From Streptomyces formicae (lineage in GTDB: Bacteria; Actinomycetota; Actinomycetes; Streptomycetales; Streptomycetaceae), in assembly GCF_022647665.1 (NCBI RefSeq), contig NZ_CP071872.1, forward strand, positions 744,001 through 808,000: a DNA stretch of 64,000 nucleotides, written 5' to 3'. A program made the position numbers and the translations under genes. The notes under the pieces were generated by a model that saw nothing but the letters and a program-made list of their open reading frames with translations, was not told the origin of the DNA and ran no database searches. Shown here piece after piece: positions 7,133-16,836 of this stretch (the first letter of the stretch is position 1; the number at the start of each line of letters is the position of its first letter).

Positions 7133-9074
7133 TGATGGCCTCCTTGAGAGCCGCGGCGAGCTGCTCGGCCTTGAACGGCATGCCGTTGACCTGGTTGTAG
7201 GAGTCCGCGTCGACCAGGAACCGCGCCCGGATGAGCGTGGCGAGCTGGCCGAGGTTCATCTCCGGAACCACTACCTTGTCGTAACGCTTCAACACCTCGC
7301 CCAGATTCCTCGGGAAGGGGTTGAGGTGGCGCAGATGGGCCTGCGCGATATGGCCGCCTTCCTTGCGGATGCGGCGTACGGCGGCGGTGATCGGCCCGTA
7401 CGTGGACCCCCAGCCCAGCACGAGCGTCCGGGCGCCGTGCGGGTCGTCGACCTCGATGTCCGGCACCTCGATGCCGTCGACCTTGGCCTGGCGGACGCGG
7501 ACCATGTGGTCGTGGTTGGCCGGGTCGTAGGAGATGTTGCCCGTGCCGTCCTGCTTCTCGATGCCGCCGATCCGGTGCTCCAGGCCGGGGGTGCCGGGCA
7601 GCGCCCAGGGGCGGGCGAGCGTCTGCGGGTCCCGCTTGTAGGGCCAGAAGACCTCGGTGCCGTCCTCCTCGGTGTGGTTGGGTCCGGTGGCGAACTGGAC
7701 CCGCAGATCGGACAGTTCGTCGAGGTCCGGGATCCGCCACGGCTCGCTGCCGTTGGCCAGGTAGCCGTCGGAGAGCAGGAACACCGGGGTGCGGTAGGCC
7801 AGCGCGATCCGGGCCGCCTCGATGGCCGCGTCGAAGCAGTCCGCGGGGGTCTTCGGGGCGACGACCGGCACCGGGGCCTCGCCGTTGCGGCCGTACATGG
7901 CCTGGAGCAGGTCCGCCTGCTCGGTCTTGGTGGGCAGACCCGTCGAGGGGCCGCCGCGCTGGATGTCCACGACCAGCAGCGGCAGCTCCAGCGAGACCGC
8001 CAGGCCGATCGTCTCCGACTTCAGCGCCACACCGGGACCGGAGGTGGTGGTGACGGCGAGGGAGCCGCCGAAGGCCGCGCCGAGCGCGGCGCCGATGCCC
8101 GCGATCTCGTCCTCGGCCTGGAAGGTCCGCACGCCGAAGTTCTTGTGCTTGCTCAGCTCGTGCAGGATGTCGGAGGCCGGGGTGATCGGGTACGAGCCCA
8201 GGTAGAGCGGCAGATCGGCCTGCTGTGAGGCGGCGATCAGGCCGTACGACAGGGCCAGGTTCCCGGAGATGTTGCGGTACGTGCCGGGCGGGAAGGCCGC
8301 GTCGGCCGGGGCGACCTCGTAGGAGACGGCGAAGTCCTCGGTCGTCTCGCCGAAGTTCCAGCCCGCACGGAAGGCCGCCACGTTCGCCTCGGCGATCTGC
8401 GGCTTCTTCGCGAACTTGCTGCGCAGGAAGGACTCGGTGCCCTCGGTGGGCCGGTGGTACATCCAGCTCAGCAGGCCCAGCGCGAACATGTTCTTCGACC
8501 GCTCGGCCTCTTTGCGGGAGAGCCCGAAGTCCTTCAGCGCCTCGATCGTGAGCGTCGTCAGCGGGACCGGGTGGACGTTGTACGCGGCGAGCGAACCGTC
8601 CTCGAGCGGGTTGGTGTCGTAGCCGACCTTGGCCATCGCGCGCTTGGCGAACTCATCCGTGTTGACGATGATTTCGCCGCCGCGCGGAACATCCCCGATG
8701 TTCGCCTTCAGGGCGGCGGGATTCATCGCCACCAGGACGTTCGGCGCGTCGCCGGGGGTGAGGATGTCGTGGTCGGCGAAGTGCAGCTGGAAGCTGGAGA
8801 CACCGGGCAGCGTTCCGGCGGGCGCCCGGATCTCGGCCGGGAAGTTCGGCAGCGTCGACAGGTCGTTCCCGAACGACGCCGTCTCCGACGTGAAGCGGTC
8901 ACCCGTCAGCTGCATACCGTCACCGGAGTCACCGGCGAACCGGATGATCACCCGGTCGAGCCGGCGGACTTCCTTGTCGCCGGGGGGCATCGTGCGCTGT
9001 CCCCCGACGAGGGTCTCGCCGGTCTCGTCTGCCTCGTCTGCGTGCTCGGCTGGGCTACTGACCTGGCTGGTCAC
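7125..9074 (-). CDS. korA: 2-oxoacid:ferredoxin oxidoreductase, fused gamma-alpha subunit
   Basis: 649 residues from GTG 9074, with AAGGAGG ten bases upstream. Residues 40-230 are the gamma domain (IIRFAGDSGDGMQLTGDRFT, LPNFPAEIRAPAGTLPGVSS). Residues 260-649 are the pyrimidine-binding alpha domain (GSYPITPASDILHELSKHK, AEDEIAGIGAALGAAFGG, TTTSGPGVALKSE, RGGPSTGLPTKTEQ). This two-subunit form is usual in aerobic actinobacteria. Its GTG overlaps the stop of a small upstream ORF, and it overlaps korB downstream. Confidence 0.92.
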
Positions 9075-9220
9075 TGAACTGGACCTCCTTCGAGGCGGCT
9101 GGGCCGCGGCCGGCTCACCGGTCGCTCCAAGGTCAACCCTACGTCGGTGAGGGTCACCTTCCCGGGACCGCTCACATACCGGACGTCACTATGAGACACC
9201 CCGTGGTCCCGGTTCGCCAT
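9071..9220 (-). CDS. Possible 49-residue leader ORF coupled to korA
   Basis: From ATG 9220, preceded by GGGGAG six bases away, 49 residues run to a TGA that overlaps the korA GTG (GTGA). The peptide is polar with no membrane segment (MANRDHGVSHSDVRY, then GPGKVTLTDVGLTLERP). The korA ribosome site lies inside its last codons. Good ribosome site, overlap and lack of stops make translation plausible, but conservation cannot be checked here. Confidence 0.45.
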   Translation of the reverse strand: MANRDHGVSHSDVRYVSGPGKVTLTDVGLTLERPVSRPRPSRLEGGPVQ

Positions 9221-9326
9221 GTTGTTCTCCCCGACTGCTACAGACGTGCTGACGACGCTCCGTGGTGCTCGCGCGATCTTCCGGGACCTTTCGGACCTCC
9301 CCGGGCTTCCCCGGGACCATCCCATC

Positions 9327-9349
9327 TCATCTGACAGGGTGTCAGATGA
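9327..9349. terminator. Hairpin at the end of the response-regulator gene
   Basis: A perfect 10-bp inverted repeat, TCATCTGACA/TGTCAGATGA, with a GGG loop directly abuts the response regulator's stop codon. It is probably a terminator for the leftward two-component operon. It also lies about 110 bp upstream of the korA leader ORF and could be a regulatory site there. Confidence 0.5.
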
Positions 9350-10021
9350 TCAGGAGTTGAGGTAGGTGAGCACGGCCAGTACACGCCGGTGGTCCCCGTC
9401 GCTGGGCGACAGTCCGAGCTTCAGGAAGATGTTGCTTACATGCTTCTCGACGGCTCCGTCGCTCACCACCAGCTGTTTCGCGATCGCCGAGTTCGTCCGG
9501 CCCTCCGCCATCAGCCCGAGGACCTCGCGCTCGCGCGGTGTCAGCCCGGCCAGGACGTCCTGCTTGCGGCTCCGGCCCAGCAGCTGGGCGACGACCTCGG
9601 GGTCGAGCGCGGTGCCGCCCCTGGCCACCCGGACGACCGCGTCCACGAACTCGCGGACCTCGGCGACCCGGTCCTTCAGCAGATAGCCGACGCCCCGGCT
9701 GCTCCCGGCGAGCAGCTCGGTGGCGTACCGCTCCTCGACGTACTGCGACAGCACCAGCACGCCGATCCCTGGGTGATCGCGGCGCAGCTGCACGGCCGCG
9801 CGCACCCCCTCGTCGGTGTGTGTCGGCGGCATCCGGACGTCGGCGACCACCACGTCGGGTGACGTGCCCTGCGCCGCGAGGTCCTCGATCGTCTTGATCA
9901 GCGCGTCCGCGTCCCCGACGCCCGCGACCACGTCATGCCCGCGGTCGGTCAGCAGCCGGGTCAGTCCCTCCCGTAGCAGGACGGAATCCTCGGCGATGAC
10001 CACTCGCACCCTGTCCTCCAC
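9350..10021 (-). CDS. NarL/FixJ-type response regulator
   Basis: 223 residues from GTG 10021. The receiver domain (1-125) has the acidic pair Glu11/Asp12, phospho-acceptor Asp61 in VVADVRMPP, and Lys116 in YLLKDR. The LuxR-type DNA-binding domain (about 155-220) reads LTPREREVLGLMAEGRTNSA, then VEKHVSNIFLKLGL. Two HisKA_3 sensor kinases lie directly upstream on the same strand and are the likely partners. Target genes are unknown; the nearest candidates are korAB and the divergent nuo operon. Confidence 0.9.
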   Translation of the reverse strand: MEDRVRVVIAEDSVLLREGLTRLLTDRGHDVVAGVGDADALIKTIEDLAAQGTSPDVVVADVRMPPTHTDEGVRAAVQLRRDHPGIGVLVLSQYVEERYATELLAGSSRGVGYLLKDRVAEVREFVDAVVRVARGGTALDPEVVAQLLGRSRKQDVLAGLTPREREVLGLMAEGRTNSAIAKQLVVSDGAVEKHVSNIFLKLGLSPSDGDHRRVLAVLTYLNS

Positions 10022-10163
10022 GGCCCGCAGCCCCTATGTGTCGATGTCTCGTGTCGCGCCCCTCGCACCTCCAGCATCCCAGGATCGGCCCGCGGGCGCC
10101 GCCACCCACGCGTGACTCGGGGGTGCGCTTCGGGCCCGCACGCCGGCCCGTACGCACGCTTCC

Positions 10164-10188
10164 GGGCCCGAAGACGTGCTTCGGGCCC
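10164..10188. repeat. Hairpin between sensor kinase and response regulator
   Basis: GGGCCCGAAG (10164-10173) and CTTCGGGCCC (10179-10188) form a 10-bp stem with loop ACGTG. A further direct copy of CTTCGGGCCC lies at 10128-10137. In the 204-bp gap it could attenuate transcription between the kinase and the regulator. Confidence 0.5.
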
Positions 10189-10225
10189 TGTGCGGGGGCG
10201 CTATGGGCGCTGCGGGCGAGTGGAG

Positions 10226-11566
10226 TCACGCCCTGGGCGTGCGGTCGCGCCACGGCAGCTCCGCCGTGACGACCGTCGGTCCGCCGGGCGGTGAGTCCAC
10301 CACCAGCAGCCCGTCGACCGCGCCGAGCCGCTCGGCCAGCCCTGCGAGCCCGCTGCCCGCCGAGGTGTCGACGCCACCCTGCCCGTCGTCCCTGACCTGC
10401 AGCATCAGCCGCTCCCGCGTCCGCCAGACCTCGACCGACGCCTGGCTCGCCCGTGCGTGCTTGCTGATGTTCTGGAGCAGCTCGGAGACGGTGAAGTACG
10501 CGATGCCCTCGATCGCCGGAACGGGGCGGGCCGGCAGATCCACTTCCACGCGGACCGGAACGGTGCAGCGGGAGGCGACGGACGACAGGGCGGCGTCGAG
10601 ACCGCGGTCGGTGAGGACGGCGGGGTGGATGCCGCGTGCCAGGTCGCGCAGCTCCTGGAGCGCCGTCTTCACCTCGCCGTGCGCCTCGTCCACCATGCGC
10701 GCCGCGGCCTGCGGATCGCTGTGCAGCTTCTCCTTGGCCAGGCCCAGGTCCATGGCGAGGGCGACGAGGCGGGCCTGTGCCCCGTCGTGCAGGTCGCGCT
10801 CGATGCGGCGCAGGTCGGCGGCTGCCGTGTCCACGACCACGCCCCGGTCCGACTCCAGCTCCACGACGCGGCCCTCCAGCCGGGACGGGCCCAGCAGCCC
10901 CGTCACCAGCAGCCGGTCCACGGTGGCGAGACCACGCACGATCCAGGGGGTGGCCAGGACCAGTACCAGGCCGAACGCGCAGGTCACGGCCAGCTCGAAG
11001 GGGGAGTCGAGATAGACGTTGTGCGTGCCGTCGCCGTACAGCTGGAGCCCGTCCACACCGAGGTACACGGGGAAGACCCAGTGCCAGAGCGGATAGGTGG
11101 CGAAGCCCCAGCCGTACAGCCAGAAGGGCAGAGCGACGGAGAACGCGAACACCGCCCACGGCATGTGGATCAGCGCGTAGAGCAGATGCCGCCAGGACAC
11201 CCCGCTCTTCAGCATCGCGCCGATCCAGGCCATCGGCCCGCCCTTGCGGGGGAGGGCGGAGGCGGGCTCGGCGACGTCCAGGCCGAGCAGGGCGCGCGCC
11301 CGGGCCCGCTCCAGCGTCCCGAAGCCGCGGCACATGGCCAGCGTCCCGGCGAGCACCGGAATGCCGAGGAAGGTCACCACAAGGCCGACACCGGCGGACG
11401 CGAAGGAGACGGCGAGCGAGAAGAAGACGACGCTGAGCGGCAGGCTGAGCATGAGATACCCGAACTCGCGCCAGGTGCGGCCCTCGAACGGCGCGCGCAG
11501 CGCCGGCGGAAGGCGATGCGACCTGGTCGCCGGTTCCGTTCCGTATGCCGTGGCCATCGTCGTCAT
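10226..11566 (-). CDS. Two-component sensor histidine kinase (first of a duplicated pair)
   Basis: 446 residues. The N-terminal membrane sensor region (about 35-215) has four to six hydrophobic segments of the actinobacterial 'putative sensor' type. The HisKA_3 dimerisation domain has phospho-acceptor His260 in RRIERDLHDGAQARL. The ATPase domain has ELLQNISKHA (N box), DDGQGG and GSGLAGLAERLGAVDG. The C-terminal half is nearly identical in DNA to the kinase upstream (11793-12992), so the two arose by tandem duplication or undergo gene conversion. It is transcribed toward the response regulator. Confidence 0.9.
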   Translation of the reverse strand: MTTMATAYGTEPATRSHRLPPALRAPFEGRTWREFGYLMLSLPLSVVFFSLAVSFASAGVGLVVTFLGIPVLAGTLAMCRGFGTLERARARALLGLDVAEPASALPRKGGPMAWIGAMLKSGVSWRHLLYALIHMPWAVFAFSVALPFWLYGWGFATYPLWHWVFPVYLGVDGLQLYGDGTHNVYLDSPFELAVTCAFGLVLVLATPWIVRGLATVDRLLVTGLLGPSRLEGRVVELESDRGVVVDTAAADLRRIERDLHDGAQARLVALAMDLGLAKEKLHSDPQAAARMVDEAHGEVKTALQELRDLARGIHPAVLTDRGLDAALSSVASRCTVPVRVEVDLPARPVPAIEGIAYFTVSELLQNISKHARASQASVEVWRTRERLMLQVRDDGQGGVDTSAGSGLAGLAERLGAVDGLLVVDSPPGGPTVVTAELPWRDRTPRA

Positions 11567-11792
11567 CCGTTTCTGCTCGTCTTCTCTGCGGCTCGTCCGC
11601 GGCCTGCTCGTCCGAGCCTGTTCATCTGCGGCGGCTCGTCCGCTCCCATGCTGCTGGCCGCGTGGGGTGCGCCACCATGAGGCCGGTCTCCGTCTTGGCC
11701 GGGGGTTTTCCCTACCTGTGCGCTGCGCGGGTGGGCCTGTGCGCCGCGACGTCGCGCCGTGGCCGTCGACGCCGTGGGCGTCGCGCCGGGCG

Positions 11793-12992
11793 TCAGGCCC
11801 TGGGCGTGCGGTCGCGCCAGGGCAGCTCCGCCGTGACGACCGTCGGTCCGCCGGGCGGTGAGTCCACCACGAACAGCCCGTCGACCGCGCCGAGCCGCTC
11901 CGCGAGCCCCGCCATGCCGCTGCCGCTCTCGGCCGAGGCTCCGCCGCGGCCGTCGTCCTGCACCTGGATCAGCAGCCGGTCGTCGTTGCGCCACACATCC
12001 ACCGACGCCTGTCCGGCCCTTGCGTGCTTGCTGACGTTCTGGAGCAGCTCGGAGACGGTGAAGTACGCGATGCCCTCGATCGCCTCGGCCGGGCGGTCCG
12101 CCAGATCGACGGTGACCTGCACGGGCACGGTGCAGCGGGAGGCGACGGACGACAGGGCGGCGTCGAGACCGCGGTCGGTGAGGACGGCAGGATGGATGCC
12201 GCGTGCCAGGTCGCGCAGCTCCTGGAGCGCCAGCTTCACCTCGCCGTGCGCCTCGTCCACCATCGCGGCCGCCGCGTCCGGGTCCTCCAGCAGCTTCTCC
12301 TTGGCGAGACCCAGCCCCATGGCGAGGGCGACGAGGCGGGCCTGTGCCCCGTCGTGCAGGTCGCGCTCGATACGGCGCAGGTCGGCGGCTGCCGTGTCCA
12401 CGACCACGCCCCGGTCCGACTCCAGCTCGGCGATCCGCCGCTCCAGCTCGTCGGAGGGCGAGAGAAGGCTCCGTACCAGCGCCCGGTCCACGTTGGTCAT
12501 GCCCCGCACCACGTACGGCAGCACCGGCCACAGCACGAACAGACCGGCCAGCGTCACGGTGAAGCCGACCACGGCCAGCGGCAGCCGGATGAAGCCGTAG
12601 AGCACGGACCGCCAGGCCACCGGATCCTTCAGCCCGGCCCACACCCGGCCGAAGAAGCCGTCCCCGCCGTGGCGCGCCAGTGGGCTCGGCTCCTCCACCC
12701 GCACACCCAGCAGCCCCCGCGCCCGCAGCCGCTCCCACCGGCCGAGCTGCCGCGAACCCGCGAGACCGAGCGCCAGGAGAGGCAGGCCGACGACCGTGAC
12801 GGACAGCCCCACGCCTGTCGCGACCATGAAGACCGTGTAAACAAATCCGACGATCGCGGACGGCAGACCGGAGAGGAGATAGGCGATCTCCTTCCACGTG
12901 TGCCGTTCGTACGCGAAGCGGGCGGGCGGTGGCCCTTCGTTCTCGACGGAGCCGCCGTCGGCGGCGGCTCCGGTATCGCTGGTCACGGTCAT
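11793..12992 (-). CDS. Two-component sensor histidine kinase (second of a duplicated pair)
   Basis: 399 residues from ATG 12992, which fits the paralogue; the frame also extends to 13091 without support. It has a membrane sensor region (about 30-165), a HisKA_3 domain with His213 in RRIERDLHDGAQ, and an ATPase domain with LLQNVSKHARA, DDGRGG and GSGMAGLAERLGAVDG. The long cytosolic insert between sensor helices differs from its sister gene, while the catalytic half is almost the same. It is divergent from nuoA across a 239-bp gap. Confidence 0.88.
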   Translation of the reverse strand: MTVTSDTGAAADGGSVENEGPPPARFAYERHTWKEIAYLLSGLPSAIVGFVYTVFMVATGVGLSVTVVGLPLLALGLAGSRQLGRWERLRARGLLGVRVEEPSPLARHGGDGFFGRVWAGLKDPVAWRSVLYGFIRLPLAVVGFTVTLAGLFVLWPVLPYVVRGMTNVDRALVRSLLSPSDELERRIAELESDRGVVVDTAAADLRRIERDLHDGAQARLVALAMGLGLAKEKLLEDPDAAAAMVDEAHGEVKLALQELRDLARGIHPAVLTDRGLDAALSSVASRCTVPVQVTVDLADRPAEAIEGIAYFTVSELLQNVSKHARAGQASVDVWRNDDRLLIQVQDDGRGGASAESGSGMAGLAERLGAVDGLFVVDSPPGGPTVVTAELPWRDRTPRA

Positions 12993-13169
12993 GCGCCCCA
13001 GCCTGCCGGGTCGTATCCGCGCACGCCATGGGGTATGTGGGTGGGGCGATGTAGGGATATCCCCACCCTCGGGAGCCCCGATCCCGACCAAGGCGTGACG
13101 CGGCTGCTTACCCTGCCCTTAGCAGGGCCTAGACTCCCGTGCGAAAGGGTCGTCGAACCAGATCGTCGA

Positions 13170-13191
13170 ACGAACCGTCGAAACGGTTCGT
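13170..13191 (+). promoter_or_regulatory. Stem-loop in the nuo operon leader
   Basis: ACGAACCGT and ACGGTTCGT form a perfect 9-bp stem with the tetraloop CGAA, 40 bp before nuoA. GTCGAA occurs three times around it. A smaller inverted repeat (CCCTGC/GCAGGG, 13111-13127) lies further upstream. It could be a protein-binding site or an mRNA stability element. Confidence 0.45.
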
Positions 13192-13231
13192 GAACGACGT
13201 CGGACAACGGGGCAGGGAGCGAGGGACGGAC

Positions 13232-13633
13232 GTGCCGGAACCCACCGAACCGACCGTACTCGCGGCCGACTACTTCCAGAGCTACTCGGTCGTCGGGCTG
13301 CTCGCCGTGATCGGAGTCCTCTTCGTCGCGGTGGCCTTCGGCGCGGGCCGGCTGCTGCGTCCCGTCGTGCCGACCCCCGAGAAGCTGCTCACGTACGAAT
13401 GCGGAGTCGACCCCGTGGGGGAGGGCTGGGCGCACACCCAGGTCCGCTACTACGTGTACGCCTTCCTCTACGTGATCTTCGCCGTCGACTCGATCTTCCT
13501 CTTCCCGTGGGCGACCGTCTTCGCCGCGGCCGGATACGGTGCGACGACGCTCGTGGAGATGTTCATCTTCCTCGGCTTCCTGGCCGTGGGACTGCTGTAC
13601 GCATATAAGAAGGGCGTCCTGGCATGGACGTGA
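13232..13633 (+). CDS. nuoA: NADH-quinone oxidoreductase subunit A (second copy)
   Basis: 133 residues from GTG 13232, with AGGGA upstream. Three membrane helices are seen (about 17-40, 75-95, 105-125). The conserved loop [20 protein letters not shown] matches the NuoA motif (Y-E-C-G near the quinone channel). First gene of an operon with overlaps down to nuoN; it overlaps nuoB by 10 bp. Confidence 0.93.
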   Translation: MPEPTEPTVLAADYFQSYSVVGLLAVIGVLFVAVAFGAGRLLRPVVPTPEKLLTYECGVDPVGEGWAHTQVRYYVYAFLYVIFAVDSIFLFPWATVFAAAGYGATTLVEMFIFLGFLAVGLLYAYKKGVLAWT

Positions 13634-14241
13634 CCCCCTCGTCGACCTCACCGGCGCCCGAGCCGGTGCTGCTTCCGGAGCCGAAGCGGCTGGGCGCGCT
13701 CGCCCGCCTGGCCCCCGAGCCGATGAAGGTGGTCCTGAACTGGGGCCGCCGCTACAGCCTGTGGGTCTTCAACTTCGGGCTCGCCTGCTGCGCGATCGAG
13801 TTCATCGCCGCGTCGATGGCCCGGCACGACTTCATCCGGCTCGGCGTGATCCCGTTCGCGCCCGGACCTCGCCAGGCCGACCTCATGGTCGTGTCCGGCA
13901 CCGTCACCGACAAGATGGCGCCCGCGGTGAAGCGGCTCTACGAGCAGATGCCCGAGCCCAAGTACGTCATCTCCTTCGGCGCCTGCTCGAACTGCGGCGG
14001 CCCTTACTGGGACTCGTACTCCGTGACCAAGGGCGTCGACCAGATCATCCCCGTCGACGTGTACGTCCCGGGCTGCCCGCCCCGTCCCGAGGCGCTGCTC
14101 CAGGGCATCCTCAAGCTCCAGGAGAAGATCGCCCGCGAGTCGCTGGGCGAGCGGTACGGCGCCACCCCGGGCCGGGCCTCCGTCGGCGAACTCCGCAGCG
14201 GCCTGGTCACCCCGCCGCCCGCACCCGGAGCGGCCTCATGA
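13624..14241 (+). CDS. nuoB: NADH-quinone oxidoreductase subunit B (second copy)
   Basis: 205 residues. NuoB carries the terminal cluster N2. The ligand cysteines are visible in [20 protein letters not shown] and [16 protein letters not shown]. It joins the quinone site normally built with NuoD, which is not encoded in this operon. The C-terminal 40 residues are Pro/Ala-rich. Its stop overlaps nuoC (ATGA). Confidence 0.95.
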   Translation: MDVTPSSTSPAPEPVLLPEPKRLGALARLAPEPMKVVLNWGRRYSLWVFNFGLACCAIEFIAASMARHDFIRLGVIPFAPGPRQADLMVVSGTVTDKMAPAVKRLYEQMPEPKYVISFGACSNCGGPYWDSYSVTKGVDQIIPVDVYVPGCPPRPEALLQGILKLQEKIARESLGERYGATPGRASVGELRSGLVTPPPAPGAAS

Positions 14242-15251
14242 GCACGTTCGAACCGGACATCGCCGAGCGCTTCGGGCCCGACGCCACCGCCGAGGCCGCG
14301 TACGACCTGCTGACGGTCGACGTGCCCGCCGCCGACTGGCTCGACGCGCTGCGCACCGCCCGCGACGAGCTCGGCTGCACGTACTTCGACTGGCTCAGCG
14401 CCGTCGACGAGCCGGGCGCGGGCTTCCGCGTCTGCGCGCACGTCGTCGCACTGGAGACCGGGCCGGAAGGGAGCACCGTCCGGCGTCTGCTGCTCCGCAC
14501 CACGGTCCCGCACGACGCGCCGGCCCTCCCCTCCGCCGTGGAGGTCTACGCGGGCGCGGCCTGGCACGAGCGCGAGACGTACGAGATGTTCGGTGTGTCC
14601 TTCACCGGCCATCCGCACCTCGTGCCGCTGCTGCTCCCGGACAGCTTCGAGGGGCACCCGCTCCGCAAGGACTTCGTCCTGGCCGCGCGGGTCGCCAAGG
14701 CGTGGCCGGGCGCGAAGGAGCCGGGGGAGTCCGAGCACGGCGGCCCGAAGCGCCGCCAGATGCTGCCGCCCGGCGTCCCCGACCCGAACGAGTGGGGCCC
14801 CCTCAAGGGCCAGCTCCCGCCGGCCCCCGCCCGTCCGGCCCGCACCCCCCGCGCCGCCGGCGAGCGCCCCCCGCGCCGCACCCGCAGCGTGTCGGAGGGC
14901 TCGGCGAGCCAGGCAGCGGAGTCGGTCCCTGCCACTCCGGAGCCCACCACTCCGGAGCCCGCCGCCGCTCAGCCTCCGACGCCGGAACCGGCCGCGCGCC
15001 CCCGCAGCACCGACGCCCCCTGGCACCACGACCGCCCGGCTTTCGACGACGGGAAGGCCGAACCCGAGCGCGCGCCGGAAGGACCGGCCGAGCCCAAGAC
15101 CGGGGCGAAACCAGGGCCCGAGCCGGAGCCCGAGGCCGGCGGGGCGGAGGCCGCGCCCGGCACCACTACCCCGAATCACCGTTCGGCGAGCGGGTCCGAG
15201 GAAGGACCCGGCACCGCGCCGACCGACTCCGAAGGAGGCGACCCCGCATGA
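14238..15251 (+). CDS. nuoC: NADH-quinone oxidoreductase subunit C with a long disordered tail
   Basis: 337 residues. The NuoC domain occupies about residues 1-175, with the signature [20 protein letters not shown] and [11 protein letters not shown]. From about residue 185 the chain becomes Pro/Glu/Ala/Arg-rich low-complexity sequence for some 150 residues (for example [20 protein letters not shown]), not present in standard NuoC. No NuoD motif is found in the tail, so this is not a NuoCD fusion. ATGA overlaps bind it to nuoB and nuoH. Confidence 0.88.
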   Translation: MSTFEPDIAERFGPDATAEAAYDLLTVDVPAADWLDALRTARDELGCTYFDWLSAVDEPGAGFRVCAHVVALETGPEGSTVRRLLLRTTVPHDAPALPSAVEVYAGAAWHERETYEMFGVSFTGHPHLVPLLLPDSFEGHPLRKDFVLAARVAKAWPGAKEPGESEHGGPKRRQMLPPGVPDPNEWGPLKGQLPPAPARPARTPRAAGERPPRRTRSVSEGSASQAAESVPATPEPTTPEPAAAQPPTPEPAARPRSTDAPWHHDRPAFDDGKAEPERAPEGPAEPKTGAKPGPEPEPEAGGAEAAPGTTTPNHRSASGSEEGPGTAPTDSEGGDPA

Positions 15252-16216
15252 ACGACGCACTCGACGTCGCCCTGCGGCTGGTCGTCGTCTTCGCCGTGTT
15301 CCTCGTGCTGCCCCTCGTCATCGGACAGACCGAGCACAAGGTGATGGCCCATATGCAGGGCCGCCTCGGCCCCATGTACGCCGGAGGCTTCCACGGCTGG
15401 GCCCAGCTCGTCGCGGACGGCGTGAAGTTCGCGCAGAAGGAGGACGTGGTCCCGGCCAACGCCGACCGCCGCATCTTCCAGCTCGCCCCCGCCGTCGCCC
15501 TGCTCCCCTATCTCCTCGTTCTCGTCGCCATCCCGGTCGGCCCGAGCGAGGGCGCGGTCGGCGTGCTCCTGGACGCGGGGATCTTCTTCGTCCTCGCCGT
15601 CATGGGCGTCGGTGTGCTCGGCTCGCTCATGGCGGGCTGGGCGTCGGCCAACAAGTTCTCCCTCCTCGGCGGTCTCCGCACCGCCGCCCAGCTGCTGGCG
15701 TACGAACTCCCGATGCTGCTCACCGCCGCGTCCGTCGCGATGGCGGCCGGCACCGTCTCGCTCCCCGGCATCCTGAACGCCTTCGAGTGGTGGTGGCTGC
15801 CCTGGCAGATCGTCGGTGCCGTCGTCTTCTTCGTCGCCGGCCTCGCCGAGCTCCAGCGCCCGCCGTTCGACATGCCGGTCGCCGACTCCGAGATCATCTT
15901 CGGTGCGTACACCGAATACACCGGCCTGCGATTCGCCCTCTTCCTGCTGGCCGAGTACGCGGGCATCGTCGTCCTCTGCGGTCTCACCACCGTCCTCTTC
16001 CTCGGCGGCTGGCACGGCCCGTTCGGTGCCGACGGCCTCGGCTGGGTCTGGACCCTGCTCAAGACGGCCGTGCTCGCCTTCATCGTGATCTGGCTGCGGG
16101 TGACCTATCCGCGACTGCGCGAGGACCAGCTCCAGAAGCTCGCCTGGACGACGCTCGTCCCGCTCGCCCTCGCCCAGATCGCCCTCACCGGCGTCGTGAA
16201 GGTGGTGATGCAGTAA
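15248..16216 (+). CDS. nuoH: NADH-quinone oxidoreductase subunit H (second copy)
   Basis: 322 residues with about eight membrane helices. Conserved blocks include [39 protein letters not shown] and [15 protein letters not shown] followed by [16 protein letters not shown]. The usual first loop R-x-G-P-N-R-x-G-P is changed to [16 protein letters not shown], a notable divergence near the quinone chamber. It anchors the peripheral arm in normal complex I. Confidence 0.92.
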   Translation: MNDALDVALRLVVVFAVFLVLPLVIGQTEHKVMAHMQGRLGPMYAGGFHGWAQLVADGVKFAQKEDVVPANADRRIFQLAPAVALLPYLLVLVAIPVGPSEGAVGVLLDAGIFFVLAVMGVGVLGSLMAGWASANKFSLLGGLRTAAQLLAYELPMLLTAASVAMAAGTVSLPGILNAFEWWWLPWQIVGAVVFFVAGLAELQRPPFDMPVADSEIIFGAYTEYTGLRFALFLLAEYAGIVVLCGLTTVLFLGGWHGPFGADGLGWVWTLLKTAVLAFIVIWLRVTYPRLREDQLQKLAWTTLVPLALAQIALTGVVKVVMQ

Positions 16217-16836
16217 TGGCCGCGTCTCTCCCGCCCACCCGGTCCCGCATTCCCGGATCCGGCCTGGCCAAGGGCCTCGCCGTCACGCTCCGCACGATGA
16301 CGCGGAAGTCCGTGACCGCGCAGTACCCGGACGCCCAGCCCGAACTGCCGCCCCGTACGCGCGGTGTGATCGGCCTGTTCGAGGAGAACTGCACGGTGTG
16401 CATGCTCTGCGCCCGTGAGTGCCCCGACTGGTGCATCTACATCGACTCCCACAAGGAGACGGTCCCCGCCGCCGCCCCCGGTGGCCGTGAGCGCAGCCGC
16501 AACGTCCTCGACCGCTTCGCGATCGACTTCTCGCTCTGCATGTACTGCGGTATCTGCATCGAGGTGTGTCCTTTCGACGCGCTCTTCTGGTCCCCGGAGT
16601 TCGAGTACGCGGAGACGGACATCCGCGAGCTCACCCATGAGCGGGACAAGCTCCGTGAGTGGATGTGGACGGTCCCGGAGCCGCCCGCGCTCGACCCGGC
16701 CGCGGAGGAGCCCAAGGAGATCGCCGCAGCCCGCAAGGCCGCCGACAAGCTCGCGGCGGAACAGGCCGCAGCCGAGCACACCGCTGCCGAGCACGCCGAG
16801 TCCACGCCCCCCGCCACCGAGGAGGGGACCGCGTGA
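16216..16836 (+). CDS. nuoI: NADH-quinone oxidoreductase subunit I (second copy)
   Basis: 206 residues. Two [4Fe-4S] motifs are present: [15 protein letters not shown] and [16 protein letters not shown], giving clusters N6a/N6b. The last 50 residues are Ala/Glu-rich and probably disordered. ATG 16216 overlaps the nuoH stop by one base (TAATG); the frame is open far upstream, but only as readthrough of the GC-rich nuoC/nuoH region. Confidence 0.94.
   Translation: MAASLPPTRSRIPGSGLAKGLAVTLRTMTRKSVTAQYPDAQPELPPRTRGVIGLFEENCTVCMLCARECPDWCIYIDSHKETVPAAAPGGRERSRNVLDRFAIDFSLCMYCGICIEVCPFDALFWSPEFEYAETDIRELTHERDKLREWMWTVPEPPALDPAAEEPKEIAAARKAADKLAAEQAAAEHTAAEHAESTPPATEEGTA

Noticed and set aside
14790..15251. 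NuoC tail as a NuoCD fusion
   Set aside because: No NuoD motif is present and the sequence is low-complexity Pro/Glu/Ala.
14593..16215. Upstream extension of the nuoI frame through nuoC and nuoH
   Set aside because: The extension is Arg/Pro-rich readthrough in the wrong frame of two real genes; nuoI starts at ATG 16216 by overlap with nuoH.
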